63,503 nt of DNA, taken from Cupriavidus phytohabitans (GTDB lineage Bacteria; Pseudomonadota; Gammaproteobacteria; Burkholderiales; Burkholderiaceae). The position numbers and the translations under genes were made by a program. The notes under the pieces were generated by a model that saw only the letters and a list, made by a program, of their open reading frames with translations, did no database searches and was not told the origin of the DNA. Below are positions 1 through 8,636 of this stretch, piece after piece. The DNA is taken from positions 1 through 63,503 of the forward strand of contig NZ_AUFE01000042.1 in NCBI RefSeq assembly GCF_000426345.1, read 5' to 3'. Each line of letters begins with the position of its first letter. Position 1 is the stretch's first letter.

Positions 1-243
1 GAGCCCCCGACCTACGATACTGAGCGCGCGCAGCGCAGCCGTAGGCGTCCTCGCGTTGACGCCGGCAGCAGGCGGCCTACGCCCGGCATGGGGATCGTTC
101 AATGGTGGGTCGACGCAGCCACTATCCCAGACTCACCTGGCGTAGCAGGCTCGAACCACTGGCTACATCGAACGGAAATCACCACCGCCCGAACCACCCA
201 CACCGCCAACTTGATAGCCAGCCGCTAAGGCGACGCGCTTTTT

Positions 244-276
244 GGTTACTTTTTGTCGCTCGGACAAAAAGTGACC
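244..276. repeat. Palindromic repeat (14-bp arms)
   Basis: Arms GGTTACTTTTTGTC and GACAAAAAGTGACC flank a 5-nt loop GCTCG. Pairing is complete except for one G-T wobble. The block continues into GC-rich sequence (CCGCCCAGGAGGGCGG, itself self-complementary). It resembles dispersed intergenic repeats of Burkholderiales, which is from memory and not tested. It could form a bidirectional hairpin downstream of purH. Confidence 0.6.
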
Positions 277-308
277 CGCCCAGGAGGGCGGAACCAGGCG
301 TTTCAACG

Positions 309-364
309 GCCGACAGCATGTCATCAACGGCGACAACACAGCTTCAAAAGCCGACAGCATGTCA
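309..364. repeat. 15-bp direct repeat, 41 bp apart
   Basis: GCCGACAGCATGTCA occurs at 309-323 and again at 350-364. The sequence between the copies is partly similar (CAACGGCGACAAC against CAACAGCAACAAC), so this looks like a degenerate 41-bp tandem duplication. No function is evident. Confidence 0.5.
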
Positions 365-399
365 CCAACAGCAACAACCCCAGCCGTCAACCAAAACGC

Positions 400-1974
400 T
401 TAATGCCTGAAATGCCGCGTCCCAGTCAACACCATCGCAATCCCACGTTCATCCGCCGCAGCAATCACCTCATCATCCCGCATCGACCCACCCGGCTGAA
501 TCACGCACATAGCACCCGCATCCACAACAACATCCAACCCATCACGGAACGGGAAGAACGCATCCGACGCCACGGCGGAGCCAGCCAGCGTCAGCCCGGC
601 ATTCTGCGCCTTGATGCTGGCGATGCGAGCCGAATCCACACGGCTCATCTGCCCGGCACCGACACCCAGCGTCATGCCACCGCCACAGAACACGATGGCA
701 TTGGACTTGACGAACTTCGCCACACGCCAGGCAAACATCAGATCATCCATTTCCTTCGGCGTCGGATGACGGCGTGTCACCACCCGCAGCTCGGACGGCT
801 GCACGTTCTTGGCATCCGGGCTCTGCACCAGCAGGCCGCCACCGACGCGCTTGAAGTCATACTGGTTGATCCCCTTGCCCAGCGGAATCTCCAGCAGGCG
901 CACGTTCTGCTTGGCCGCGAATACGGCGCGCGCGGCGGCGCTGAACGACGGCGCAATCAGCACTTCAACGAACTGCTTGGCCACGGCCTGCGCAGCGGCT
1001 TCATCCAGTTCCACGTTGAAAGCGATGATGCCGCCGAAGGCCGAGGTGGAGTCGGTCTTGAACGCCTTCTCATACGCTTCCAGCGCGTTGGTGCCCAGCG
1101 CCACGCCGCAAGGGTTGGCGTGCTTGATGATCACGCAGGCCGCGCCATTGGCCGCGTCGAACGACTTGACGCATTCCCAAGCCGCGTCGGCATCGGCGAT
1201 GTTGTTGTACGACAGCTCCTTGCCCTGCAGCTGCACGTAGTTGGCCAGCGCGCCATCCACCGCCTTCAGGTCACGGTAGAACGCCGCCGACTGGTGCGGG
1301 TTCTCGCCGTAGCGCATTTCCTGGACCTTGTCGAACGCCAGGTTCAGCGTCTGCGGGTAGGCGCTGCGGGCCTGGTGCGACTTGTCGGCGCCGAGGCTGG
1401 TCAGGTAGTTGGTGATGGCGCCGTCGTACTGCGCCGTGTGCGCGAACACCTTGGTGGCGAGGCGGAAGTTGGTGTCGTAGCCGACGCTGTTGCCGTTTGC
1501 GCGCATTTCACCGAGCACCACGGCGTAATCGGCCGGGTCGACGATGACGGTCACGTCACGGTGGTTCTTGGCCGCCGAGCGCAGCATGGTCGGGCCGCCG
1601 ATATCGATGTTCTCGATCGCGTCCGGCAGCGTGCAGTCATCCTTGGCCACGGTCTGCTGGAACGGGTACAAATTCACCACCAGCAGGTCGATGGTGGGGA
1701 TATTGTGCTCGGCCAGCGCGGCCATGTGCTCGGGCAGGTCGCGGCGCGCCAGGATGCCGCCGTGGACCTTCGGGTGCAGCGTCTTGACGCGGCCGTCGAG
1801 CATTTCCGGGAAGCCGGTGTAGTCGGCCACCTCCGTCACGGGCAGGCCGCTGTCGGCCAGCAGCTTGGCGGTGCCGCCGGTGGAAAGCAGCGTCACGCCG
1901 AGCGCGTTCAGTTCGCGCGCGAATTCGACGATGCCGGTCTTGTCGGAAACGGAAAGGAGGGCTTGCTTGATCAT
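400..1974 (-). CDS. purH: Bifunctional AICAR transformylase / IMP cyclohydrolase
   Basis: This enzyme catalyses the last two steps of de novo purine synthesis: formylation of AICAR with 10-formyl-tetrahydrofolate, then ring closure to IMP, in the cytosol. The 524 residues match the usual length (about 529 in E. coli). The N-terminal MGS-like cyclohydrolase domain starts MIKQALLSVSDKTGIVEFA, and the C-terminal transformylase domain contains KRVGGGLLVQSPD and the conserved VKSNAIVF stretch. It ends with GTRHFRH, typical of the family. It sits 22 bp after fis on the same strand, in the conserved dusB-fis-purH order, so it is probably co-transcribed with them. Nothing is unusual in the protein. 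Confidence 0.97.
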   Translation of the reverse strand: MIKQALLSVSDKTGIVEFARELNALGVTLLSTGGTAKLLADSGLPVTEVADYTGFPEMLDGRVKTLHPKVHGGILARRDLPEHMAALAEHNIPTIDLLVVNLYPFQQTVAKDDCTLPDAIENIDIGGPTMLRSAAKNHRDVTVIVDPADYAVVLGEMRANGNSVGYDTNFRLATKVFAHTAQYDGAITNYLTSLGADKSHQARSAYPQTLNLAFDKVQEMRYGENPHQSAAFYRDLKAVDGALANYVQLQGKELSYNNIADADAAWECVKSFDAANGAACVIIKHANPCGVALGTNALEAYEKAFKTDSTSAFGGIIAFNVELDEAAAQAVAKQFVEVLIAPSFSAAARAVFAAKQNVRLLEIPLGKGINQYDFKRVGGGLLVQSPDAKNVQPSELRVVTRRHPTPKEMDDLMFAWRVAKFVKSNAIVFCGGGMTLGVGAGQMSRVDSARIASIKAQNAGLTLAGSAVASDAFFPFRDGLDVVVDAGAMCVIQPGGSMRDDEVIAAADERGIAMVLTGTRHFRH

Positions 1975-1996
1975 GGCTGTGGGAAACGCTTCAAAT

Positions 1997-2230
1997 TCAA
2001 AGTAAACCGTGCTGCTGCAGCTTCTTGCGCAGCGTGTTGCGATTGATGCCCAGGTAGGCGGCCGCCAGCGACTGGTTGCGCTCGGCGCGCACCATCACGG
2101 CTTCCAGCAGCGGCCGTTCGACGGCCTCGAGCACCATGTTGTACATATTGGAAGGCTCTTCACCGTCCAGGTCGCGAAAATACGTGTCCAGGCTATCCCG
2201 GATGCACTGGTCGATAGCGTTGCGGCTCAT
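1997..2230 (-). CDS. fis: Fis-family DNA-binding protein
   Basis: A 77-residue nucleoid-associated protein and transcription factor. The C-terminal helix-turn-helix is clear (RNQSLAAAYLGINRNTLRKKL, residues about 51-71) and the protein ends QQHGLL. It is shorter than E. coli Fis (98 residues) at the N-terminus, as is common in beta-proteobacteria. Its ATG overlaps the dusB stop (ATGA), indicating translational coupling. The dusB-fis arrangement is conserved widely in proteobacteria. Confidence 0.93.
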   Translation of the reverse strand: MSRNAIDQCIRDSLDTYFRDLDGEEPSNMYNMVLEAVERPLLEAVMVRAERNQSLAAAYLGINRNTLRKKLQQHGLL

Positions 2231-3294
2231 GCGGCAAGCAACTCCCCGTTTTTGTTGTTGTTCGCTTCGTCTTTATCTTGTCTGCCCTGATCGTCGTCCA
2301 CGTACACCAGCCGGTCCGAGAACTGCGCCTGCTCGTCGAAGAAGGCGTTGACCGCCGCCAGTTGCTCGGTGGTGGACTCCAGCGTGTTCATCCGGTGCCG
2401 GAACAGGTTCGCGCCGCGCAGGCCGCGCGTGTACCAGGCAATATGCTTGCGCGCGGTGCGCACGCCGGTGAACTCGCCGTAGAAGGCGTAGTGGTCTTCC
2501 AGGTGCGCGTTCATGATCGCGCGGATCTCGGCCACCTCGGGCGACGGCAGCATCTCGCCGGTCTTCAGGAAGTGCTCGATCTCACGGAACAGCCACGGCC
2601 GGCCCTGCGCCGCGCGGCCGATCATGATCGCGTCCGCGCCGGTCAGCGCCAGTACTTGCCTGGCCTTCTGCGGCGTGGTGATGTCGCCGTTGGCAACCAC
2701 CGGGATCGAGGCCGCTGCCTTGACCGCGGCAATGGTCTCGTACTCGGCGTCGCCGTGGTACAGGTCGGCACGGGTGCGCCCGTGGATGGTGAGCATGCTG
2801 ATGCCCGCGTCCTCGACCATGCGCGCGACGCGCAGCGCATTGCGGTTCTCGCGGTTCCAGCCGGTGCGGATCTTCAGCGTGACCGGCACGCGATCACCGA
2901 CGGCGGCGACCACCGCCTCGACGATGCGCACCACCAGCGGCTCGTTCTGCAGCAGCGCCGAGCCGGCGGCCACGTTGCACACCTTCTTGGCCGGGCAGCC
3001 CATGTTGATGTCGATGATCTGCGCGCCGCGGTCGACGTTGTATCGCGCCGCCTCGGCCATCATGGAAGGCTCGGCGCCGGCGATCTGCACGGCGATGGGC
3101 TCGACCTCGCCTGCGTGGTTGGCGCGGCGCATGGTCTTTTCGCTTTTCCACAGCTGTGCGTTGGACGCCACCATTTCCGACACCGCATAACCCGCGCCGA
3201 GCTGCTTGCACAGCTGGCGGAACGGCCGGTCCGTCACGCCCGCCATGGGGGCGACAAACAGGTTGTTGCGGAGTTGGTGAGGTCCGATCTGCAC
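2227..3294 (-). CDS. dusB: tRNA-dihydrouridine synthase B
   Basis: An FMN-dependent enzyme that reduces uridine to dihydrouridine in the tRNA D-loop. The TIM-barrel motifs are clear: FVAPMAGVTDRPFR near the start, INMGCPAKKV with the catalytic Cys near residue 100, GWNRENRN and MIGRAAQGRPW. The frame stays open upstream to 3570, but similarity to E. coli DusB begins at VQIGPHQLRNNL, so the GTG at 3294 is chosen (355 residues). No strong ribosome binding site is visible there, so the start is uncertain. It is the first gene of a dusB-fis-purH unit; the 295-bp gap upstream contains a strong hairpin. Confidence 0.92.
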   Translation of the reverse strand: MQIGPHQLRNNLFVAPMAGVTDRPFRQLCKQLGAGYAVSEMVASNAQLWKSEKTMRRANHAGEVEPIAVQIAGAEPSMMAEAARYNVDRGAQIIDINMGCPAKKVCNVAAGSALLQNEPLVVRIVEAVVAAVGDRVPVTLKIRTGWNRENRNALRVARMVEDAGISMLTIHGRTRADLYHGDAEYETIAAVKAAASIPVVANGDITTPQKARQVLALTGADAIMIGRAAQGRPWLFREIEHFLKTGEMLPSPEVAEIRAIMNAHLEDHYAFYGEFTGVRTARKHIAWYTRGLRGANLFRHRMNTLESTTEQLAAVNAFFDEQAQFSDRLVYVDDDQGRQDKDEANNNKNGELLAA

Positions 3295-3540
3295 GATAGG
3301 GCGGCGGTTCTGCTGGGGGCCCTGCCGCCCTGGCGGCGCGCGCGCCGGGAAGGATCGGGATGGCCTGCTCTGGTTCGGGGACCTTCTTGTGACGATCGGG
3401 CGAAACAGAGACGAAACGGAAAAACATGCCCCTGCCGAAACTGCAGCCGGCGATGGATCGGGACATGTGCGAGGGCGAGATTCTACCGCCAAACGGGAGC
3501 GACTGCCCAAGAATTGAGCATCGATGGCGCAATCTGTAGC

Positions 3541-3577
3541 GGGATCTGTGGTACGTGGCGCACGCGCCACAGATCCC
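3541..3577. repeat. Perfect 11-bp inverted repeat (hairpin)
   Basis: GGGATCTGTGG (3541-3551) pairs exactly with CCACAGATCCC (3567-3577) around a 15-nt loop. It lies 12 bp past the stop of the UbiH-like gene and before dusB. There is no T-run, so it may be a weak or Rho-assisted terminator or an mRNA-stabilising end that separates the pepP-ubiH unit from dusB-fis-purH. Confidence 0.6.
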
Positions 3578-3589
3578 CGATGCCCGACT

Positions 3590-4819
3590 TCAGCGGCGCA
3601 TACCGAACATCATGTGGCGCGCCAGCGCGTGCCGCAACGGCGGCAGGCAGGCCAGCGCCGCCAGCGACGCCCCGCGGGCATGCGCGGCAAGCGGGTAGGG
3701 CACACCGAACAGCCGCGGCAGCAGGTCGGTGACGCCGATGGTGACCGCGCGGTCGAGCCGATGCCGGCTGGCAAAGGCCTGCAGCGCCTGCGGCGTGCAG
3801 GCCGCACGCAGCGAGTCGGCCAGCGCGAAGGCGTCGCGCAGGCCCAGGTTGAGGCCCTGGCCCGCCACCGGGTGCAGCGTCTGCGCCGCATTGCCGACCG
3901 CAGCGACGCGGCCGCTGACCGTGACCGGCGCGGCGTTCAGCCCCAGCGGAAAGGCATGGCGCTTGCCCGCCAGCGTGAAATAGCCCATGCGGTCGCCGAA
4001 GGCACGGCCAAGTTCCAGTGCGAACTCCGCGTCGGGCAGCGCCAGCCGCCGTGCGGCCTGTTCCGGCGGGCAGCACCACACCAGCGCGTAGCCCGGCACG
4101 CCATGCTGGTCGTGCGGCAGCAGCGCCAGCGGGCCTTCCTCGGTAAAGCGTTCCCAGGCCCAACCCGGCTGCGGGCGTGAGCAGGCCACATGGGCGATCA
4201 GGGCGGTCTGCCCGTAGTCGCGCGTGCGCGCGCCGCGGCCCTGGTGCCGGGCCTGCTCGTGGAACAAGCCGCCCTCGGCCTGGATCGCCACCCGGGAGGC
4301 AAAGACCGCTGTCTGCCCGTCATGGGCGGTGCCGGTCAGCTGCACCGTGCCGCCGTCGGCATCGTCGCCGGTGCCGGCCGATGGTGGCTGCTCGATCTGG
4401 TCGATGCGGGTCTCGAATACGCGCTGCAGCCGGTCGGCCGGGCAAGCCTGCGCGGCGCGCGCGAGGGCGCGTTCGAGCACGTCGCACAGCTCGCCATAGC
4501 GGACTACATAGCCCAATGCCGGCACGCCGTAGTCATCATGGTGCAACCGGACGTGGCCGAAGCGGCCGCGCTGCGACACGTGGATATGCTCGATCGGGCA
4601 GCCTGGCACGGGCCAGGCGCCGATCTGTTCGAGCAACTGGCGGCTGCCGTACGACAGCGCGATCGCGCGCGGATCGCGCGCGGCGCGCGCCGGCGTGGCC
4701 GCATCGATCAGCGCGATGCGCCAGTCGGTGGTGCGCAGCAGCTGGCAGGCCAGCGCCAGTCCCACCGGGCCGCCGCCGACGATGGCGATGTCGTGGAGAT
4801 CAGCTGGTGCGACCGGCAT
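3590..4819 (-). CDS. ubiH: UbiH/UbiF-family FAD-dependent hydroxylase (ubiquinone biosynthesis)
   Basis: A flavoprotein monooxygenase of the UbiH/VisC family, which hydroxylate the ring of ubiquinone precursors at the membrane. The N-terminal dinucleotide fold DIAIVGGGPVGLALA lies at about residues 9-23. The diagnostic C-terminal FAD motif VGNAAQTLHPVAGQGLNLGLRD is split here for reference: VGNAAQTLHPVAG then QGLNLGLRD. The frame continues upstream to 5011, but the ATG at 4819 gives 409 residues with the Rossmann fold at the N-terminus, as in the family. It overlaps the upstream gene by 20 bp. Which ring position it hydroxylates cannot be told from sequence alone. Confidence 0.85.
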   Translation of the reverse strand: MPVAPADLHDIAIVGGGPVGLALACQLLRTTDWRIALIDAATPARAARDPRAIALSYGSRQLLEQIGAWPVPGCPIEHIHVSQRGRFGHVRLHHDDYGVPALGYVVRYGELCDVLERALARAAQACPADRLQRVFETRIDQIEQPPSAGTGDDADGGTVQLTGTAHDGQTAVFASRVAIQAEGGLFHEQARHQGRGARTRDYGQTALIAHVACSRPQPGWAWERFTEEGPLALLPHDQHGVPGYALVWCCPPEQAARRLALPDAEFALELGRAFGDRMGYFTLAGKRHAFPLGLNAAPVTVSGRVAAVGNAAQTLHPVAGQGLNLGLRDAFALADSLRAACTPQALQAFASRHRLDRAVTIGVTDLLPRLFGVPYPLAAHARGASLAALACLPPLRHALARHMMFGMRR

Positions 4820-5282
4820 TGTCACTGCCTCCGGTATTGCCGCCCGGGGCATCGCTGCCGCCGCCAGTCTCGCCGGCACCGCGCTTCCAGCAGATCGCGT
4901 CAGTGCGCGACTTGCCGGCCGCGGCGTCGCGCAGCGCATTGTCGAGCTTCTGCTGGTTGAAACCGGGCAGCGCGCGCAGTTGCTCGAGCAGCGCGGCATA
5001 GTTGGCGGCATCGGCCGGGACCACGCAACCCTGGCCGCTGTCGGGCGCGCCGACCAGGATCAGCCAGGCGGCGCCCGCCCAGGGCTCGCGGTTGGAGACG
5101 CGCACCACGACGCGTTCCAGCGTGTCCCACGCGATTTCCTCGCGCTGGCCATCGGGGCGGTGCACCACGACGCGGTCGTCGAACAGGTTGATGATGAACG
5201 GTTCTGACGGATCGCGCGTTGGCGAGGCCGAAGCCTGGGTGCGGCCCTGGCCGGGAAAGATTCTGCGCAGCCAGCCGATCAT
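4800..5282 (-). CDS. Conserved hypothetical protein, 160 aa
   Basis: A small, probably cytosolic protein starting MIGWLRRIFPGQ. Residues 28-125 look like one compact alpha/beta domain, with FIINLFDDRVVVHRPDG followed by DTLERVVVRVSNREPWAG. The last 25 residues are Gly/Ser/Asp-rich and low in complexity. I do not recognise the family. It sits between pepP (ATGA overlap with its stop) and the UbiH-like gene (20-bp overlap), so it is certainly co-translated with them. Confidence 0.8.
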   Translation of the reverse strand: MIGWLRRIFPGQGRTQASASPTRDPSEPFIINLFDDRVVVHRPDGQREEIAWDTLERVVVRVSNREPWAGAAWLILVGAPDSGQGCVVPADAANYAALLEQLRALPGFNQQKLDNALRDAAAGKSRTDAICWKRGAGETGGGSDAPGGNTGGSDNAGRTS

Positions 5283-6670
5283 CGCCGGCCTCCGGCGTCG
5301 CGCATCAGCGTTTCGATCTCGTCGGCATGTACCGGCACGCCGCGGGTGATCAGCTCGCAGTCGCCATCGGTCACCACGGCGTCATCCTCGATGCGGATGC
5401 CGATATGCCAGTAGCGCTCCGGCACGTCCTCCGCCGGGCGCACGTAGATGCCGGGCTCGATGGTCAGCACCATGCCCGGCTGCAGCGGCCGCCACGGACG
5501 CTCGCCTTCGCCGCTGTGGCTGGCGACGCGGTACTCGCCCACGTCGTGCACGTCCATGCCAAGCCAGTGCCCGGTGCGGTGCATGTAGAAGCGGCGGTAG
5601 CTGCCGCTGGCCAGCACGTCGTCGAGCGTGCCTTCCTTGTTGCGGTCGAGCAGGCCGGTATCGAGCATGCCTTGCGCCAGCACGCGCACGGCGGCATCGT
5701 GCGGCACGTTGTAGGGCACGCCGGCGCGGGTTTCGGCGATCGCGGCTTCCTGCGCTGCTACCACCAGGTCATACAACTCGCGCTGCGCGGGCGAAAAGCG
5801 TCCCGACACCGGGAAGGTGCGGGTGATGTCCGAAGCGTAGCCGTCAAGCTCGCAGCCGGCATCGATCAGGCACAGGTCGCCATCCTTCAGCTCGGCCGGG
5901 CCGGCGCGGTAGTGCAGCACGCAGGCGTTGGGGCCGGCGGCGACGATCGAGTTGTAGGCCACGCTCTGCGCGCCGTGGCGGCGGAATTCATAGAGCAGTT
6001 CGGCTTCGAGGTGGTATTCGCGCAGGCCCGGGCGCGTGGCCTGCATCGCGCGCACATGGGCCCCGGCGGAGATTTCGCCGGCGCGGCGCATGATCGCCAG
6101 TTCGCCCGCGTCCTTGAACAGCCGCATCTCGTCGAGCACCGTGCGGATATCGATCGCCGCCGACGGCGCGGACACGCCCGCGCGGCCCTGCATGCGCACG
6201 GCGTCGAGCCAGCGGCGCATCTGCATGTCGGTGCGGGTCGACTCGGCCAGCGGGTAGGCCACCTGTCCGCGATTGGCCAGCAGCGGCGGCAGCGTCGCGT
6301 CGATTTCTTCGAACGAATGCGCCTCGTCGAAGCCGAACGCGGCGCGTGCCCCTTCGGGGCCGTAACGGAAACCGTCCCAGATCTCGCGCTCCTCATGCTT
6401 GGGACGGCAGAACAGGATGCTGCGGTCGGCATCGTCCGGGTCGCCGGGCGCGCCGGCCACCAGCACCAGCACGGCCTCGGGCTCGGTGAAGCCGGTCAGG
6501 TAATAGAAATAGCTGTCGTGCCGGTACGGATAGTCGCTGTCGCGGTTGCGCATGGCTTCCGGCGCCGTAGGCAGGATCGCCACGCCACCGCCGCCGGCGC
6601 GCAGGTGCTGCAGCACACGGGCGCGGCGTTCGCGGCAGGCGGCGAGAAGGGCGTTGTCGGGTGCGGACAT
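5279..6670 (-). CDS. pepP: Xaa-Pro aminopeptidase
   Basis: A metallopeptidase (M24B) that removes N-terminal residues preceding proline. It has 463 residues, close to the family norm. The N-terminal AMP_N domain has RNRDSDYPYRHDSYFYYLTG, and the pita-bread catalytic domain has metal ligands in LIDAGCELDGYASDITRTFP (two Asp), a His in HRTGHWLGMDVHD, and Glu in TIEPGIY and GIRIEDD. It is the first gene of a pepP - hypothetical - ubiH unit with overlapping junctions. The gap of 119 bp to murU upstream leaves room for a promoter. Confidence 0.95.
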   Translation of the reverse strand: MSAPDNALLAACRERRARVLQHLRAGGGGVAILPTAPEAMRNRDSDYPYRHDSYFYYLTGFTEPEAVLVLVAGAPGDPDDADRSILFCRPKHEEREIWDGFRYGPEGARAAFGFDEAHSFEEIDATLPPLLANRGQVAYPLAESTRTDMQMRRWLDAVRMQGRAGVSAPSAAIDIRTVLDEMRLFKDAGELAIMRRAGEISAGAHVRAMQATRPGLREYHLEAELLYEFRRHGAQSVAYNSIVAAGPNACVLHYRAGPAELKDGDLCLIDAGCELDGYASDITRTFPVSGRFSPAQRELYDLVVAAQEAAIAETRAGVPYNVPHDAAVRVLAQGMLDTGLLDRNKEGTLDDVLASGSYRRFYMHRTGHWLGMDVHDVGEYRVASHSGEGERPWRPLQPGMVLTIEPGIYVRPAEDVPERYWHIGIRIEDDAVVTDGDCELITRGVPVHADEIETLMRDAGGRR

Positions 6671-6789
6671 GGTGTGGCCTGGGAAAGAGGAGGATCAGGC
6701 CGATTCTAACGCCGCCGGGCAGGTTGCAGCGTCGGTGCAGCAAAAGGCGCGCCGCGCCACTGCCATGGCACGGCTCGGGTCCGCCTCGA

Positions 6790-7527
6790 TCAGCGGCCCA
6801 CGAAGGCGGCCGCCACAGGCGCAATACTGGCGTTCAGCTCGTCCAGCTGCGCCGGCGTGCCGACGTTCTCCCAGCGACCTGCGAAACGTTCGCCCGTAGC
6901 GGTGCCCGCGGTGATTGCGGCGCGGTAGAGCGGCGTCATGGCGACACGGCTGCCGGGGGCGATGCCAGTGAACAGGCGCGTGTCGTACAGGCCGATATTG
7001 CCGAAGGTAAGGCGCTCGCCATGCGTCGGATGCTCGTCCAGCGACAGTCGGCCCTGGGCATCCATCGCAAAGTCGCCGCGCGGGTGGAATGCGGGGTTGG
7101 GCACCATCACCAGGTGCATGCGCGGCTCGGCCGCGCCTGCCAGCGCGGCGGCGCGGGGCAGCAGGGTGCGGAAGTCGTAGTCGCAGAAGATGTCGCCAGA
7201 CACGGCCAGGAAGATCTCGCCGCGTGCCGGGTCGTGCGACAGCAGCGGCAGGGCCTTGGCGATGCCGCCGGCGGTTTCCAGCGCCTCGGTTTCGGGCGAG
7301 TAGGCGATGCGCACGCCGAAGCGGCTGCCGTCGCCGAGCGCGGCCTCGATCTGCTCGCCGAGCCACGCGTGGTTGATGACGATGTCGCGCAGGCCGGCGC
7401 GCGCCAGCGCCTCGATCTTCCAGACGATCAGCGGCTTGCCGCCCACGGCCAGCAGCGGCTTGGGGCAGGTATCGGTCAGCGGGCGCATGCGGTCGCCGCG
7501 GCCGGCGGCGAAGATCATGACCTTCAT
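6790..7527 (-). CDS. murU: N-acetylmuramate-1-phosphate uridylyltransferase
   Basis: A nucleotidyltransferase of the peptidoglycan-recycling route that bypasses de novo UDP-MurNAc synthesis: MurNAc-1-phosphate plus UTP gives UDP-MurNAc. The signature IFAAGRGDRMRPLTDTCPKP is at residues 4-23, and sugar-nucleotide motifs NHAWLG and SGDIFCDYD follow. It has 245 residues from the ATG at 7527, which overlaps the azlD stop (TGATG). The related mannose-1-phosphate guanylyltransferases look alike, but the matching sugar kinase amgK lies three genes upstream in the same unit, which favours MurU. Confidence 0.85.
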   Translation of the reverse strand: MKVMIFAAGRGDRMRPLTDTCPKPLLAVGGKPLIVWKIEALARAGLRDIVINHAWLGEQIEAALGDGSRFGVRIAYSPETEALETAGGIAKALPLLSHDPARGEIFLAVSGDIFCDYDFRTLLPRAAALAGAAEPRMHLVMVPNPAFHPRGDFAMDAQGRLSLDEHPTHGERLTFGNIGLYDTRLFTGIAPGSRVAMTPLYRAAITAGTATGERFAGRWENVGTPAQLDELNASIAPVAAAFVGR

Positions 7528-7850
7528 CAGAAGAGGGCCTCCAGGGCAAGGAGCGCGGCCATGCCGCCGGCAATGGTCCAGCCGACGCTGCGGGTACGCG
7601 CGGCGATCAGGATGGCGACCACGCCGGCCACCAGCCGCGCATTGGTTGGGGTAAGCGCGAGCTCGCCGCCCTGCATCAGCAGGTCGGGGGCGATCAGCGC
7701 CGACAGCATGGCGGCCGGGACGAACTGCAGCGCGGTGCGGAACCACGCCGGCAGCCGCACGCGGCCTTCCACGGCGATGAATGACAGGTGGATCAGGAAG
7801 GTCGCCAGGCCCGCAGCCAGGAAGACCCATAGCAAGGTCAGCGCATTCAT
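7527..7850 (-). CDS. azlD: AzlD-type branched-chain amino acid exporter subunit
   Basis: The small membrane partner of AzlC; together they export branched-chain amino acids or analogues. The 107 residues hold about four hydrophobic segments (MNALTLLWVFLAAGLATFLI at the start, FVPAAMLSALIAPDLLM in the middle, two near the C-terminus). The ATG at 7850 overlaps the azlC stop and the stop overlaps the murU start, so translation is coupled in both directions. Substrate is inferred from family only. Confidence 0.88.
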   Translation of the reverse strand: MNALTLLWVFLAAGLATFLIHLSFIAVEGRVRLPAWFRTALQFVPAAMLSALIAPDLLMQGGELALTPTNARLVAGVVAILIAARTRSVGWTIAGGMAALLALEALF

Positions 7851-8632
7851 GCGGCCTCCTTGCCGACCGAGCCGGAACGATCCGCCGCCCCGGCCCGGCG
7901 CGCGCCGGGGCGGTTGCCACGGCCCAGCACCAGCATGCCGGCGGCGATGCCGCCCAGCGCCGCCACCATCAGCCCGAGCTTGTGCGGCAGGCCGAAGCAG
8001 GCCACCGCCAGCACGCTGGCGGACACTGCGGCGGCCACGTGCGAGCGGTGCTTGAGACCGGGCACGATGATGCCGATGAAGGTCAGCGGCAGGAAGAAAT
8101 CGAGCGGCCAGTCGCGCGGCACCTGGGCGCCGACCAGCACGCCGGCCAGCGTCGACACTTGCCAGCTGGCCCACAGCGCGAAGCCGCCGCCGAAGTAGTA
8201 CCAGTGGCGGTATTGCGCGCGCGGGCCGGTATCGCCCAGCCGGTGCGTCATCGCGGCGAAGGCCTCGTCGGTCAGCAGGTAGGCGATCAGCGCCTTCCAG
8301 CGGCGCGGCAGGTGGGCCAGCGTTGGCGCGATGGTGGCGGAATACAGCGCGTGGCGCAGGTTGACCATCGCCACCGTCAGCGTGATCACCACCGCGGGCG
8401 TGCCGGCGGTCCACAGCTGGGTCAGGATCATCTGCGAGGCGCCGCCGAACACGATCGCGCTCATGGCACAGGCCAGCCATGCCGGCATGCCGGCGCCGAC
8501 CGCCAGCACGCCGTAGATCAGGCCGAACGGCACCACGCCAAGCAGCATCGGCGCGAGCGCGCGCGCGCCGGCCAGCCACTCGCCGAAGGCGGTGATGGCG
8601 GGGGGGCGGGCCGGATCGTTGACGTCAGGCAC
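7847..8632 (-). CDS. azlC: AzlC-family amino acid exporter, large subunit
   Basis: An integral membrane protein of the AzlC/YgaZ family. Typical motifs are LLGVVPFGLIYGVLAVGAG, SAIVFGGASQMI and LTDEAFAAM, with several further hydrophobic segments. The proposed GTG start at 8632 lies 4 nt after the amgK stop and gives 261 residues; a start inside amgK would add residues without similarity to the family. The C-terminal 20 residues are rich in Gly, Arg and Ala. Export of branched-chain amino acids is inferred from family. Confidence 0.87.
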   Translation of the reverse strand: MPDVNDPARPPAITAFGEWLAGARALAPMLLGVVPFGLIYGVLAVGAGMPAWLACAMSAIVFGGASQMILTQLWTAGTPAVVITLTVAMVNLRHALYSATIAPTLAHLPRRWKALIAYLLTDEAFAAMTHRLGDTGPRAQYRHWYYFGGGFALWASWQVSTLAGVLVGAQVPRDWPLDFFLPLTFIGIIVPGLKHRSHVAAAVSASVLAVACFGLPHKLGLMVAALGGIAAGMLVLGRGNRPGARRAGAADRSGSVGKEAA

Positions 8633-8636
8633 TTCG

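Larger units (their letters stand above)
1..399. other. Non-coding region left of purH
   Basis: No convincing gene is seen in these 399 bases; the frames that stay open look like by-products of high GC. The stretch holds a strong inverted repeat (244-276) and a 15-bp direct repeat (309-323 and 350-364). It lies downstream of the purH stop on the minus strand, where ruv genes are often found in relatives, so it may be an inserted intergenic repeat region. Confidence 0.6.

Noticed and set aside
309..364. Attachment site or mini-transposon ends
   Set aside because: The 15-bp copies are direct, only 41 bp apart, with no transposase or inverted termini around them.
253..2046. Long plus-strand open frame opposite purH and fis
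   Set aside because: Its composition is the Arg/His/Gln/Val/Gly-rich pattern of antisense frames in GC-rich genes, and the opposite strand encodes clear PurH and Fis.
3295..3570. N-terminal extension of DusB by 92 residues
   Set aside because: The extension is Arg/Pro/Ser-rich without similarity and begins inside a hairpin-adjacent non-coding region; the GTG at 3294 aligns with the family start.
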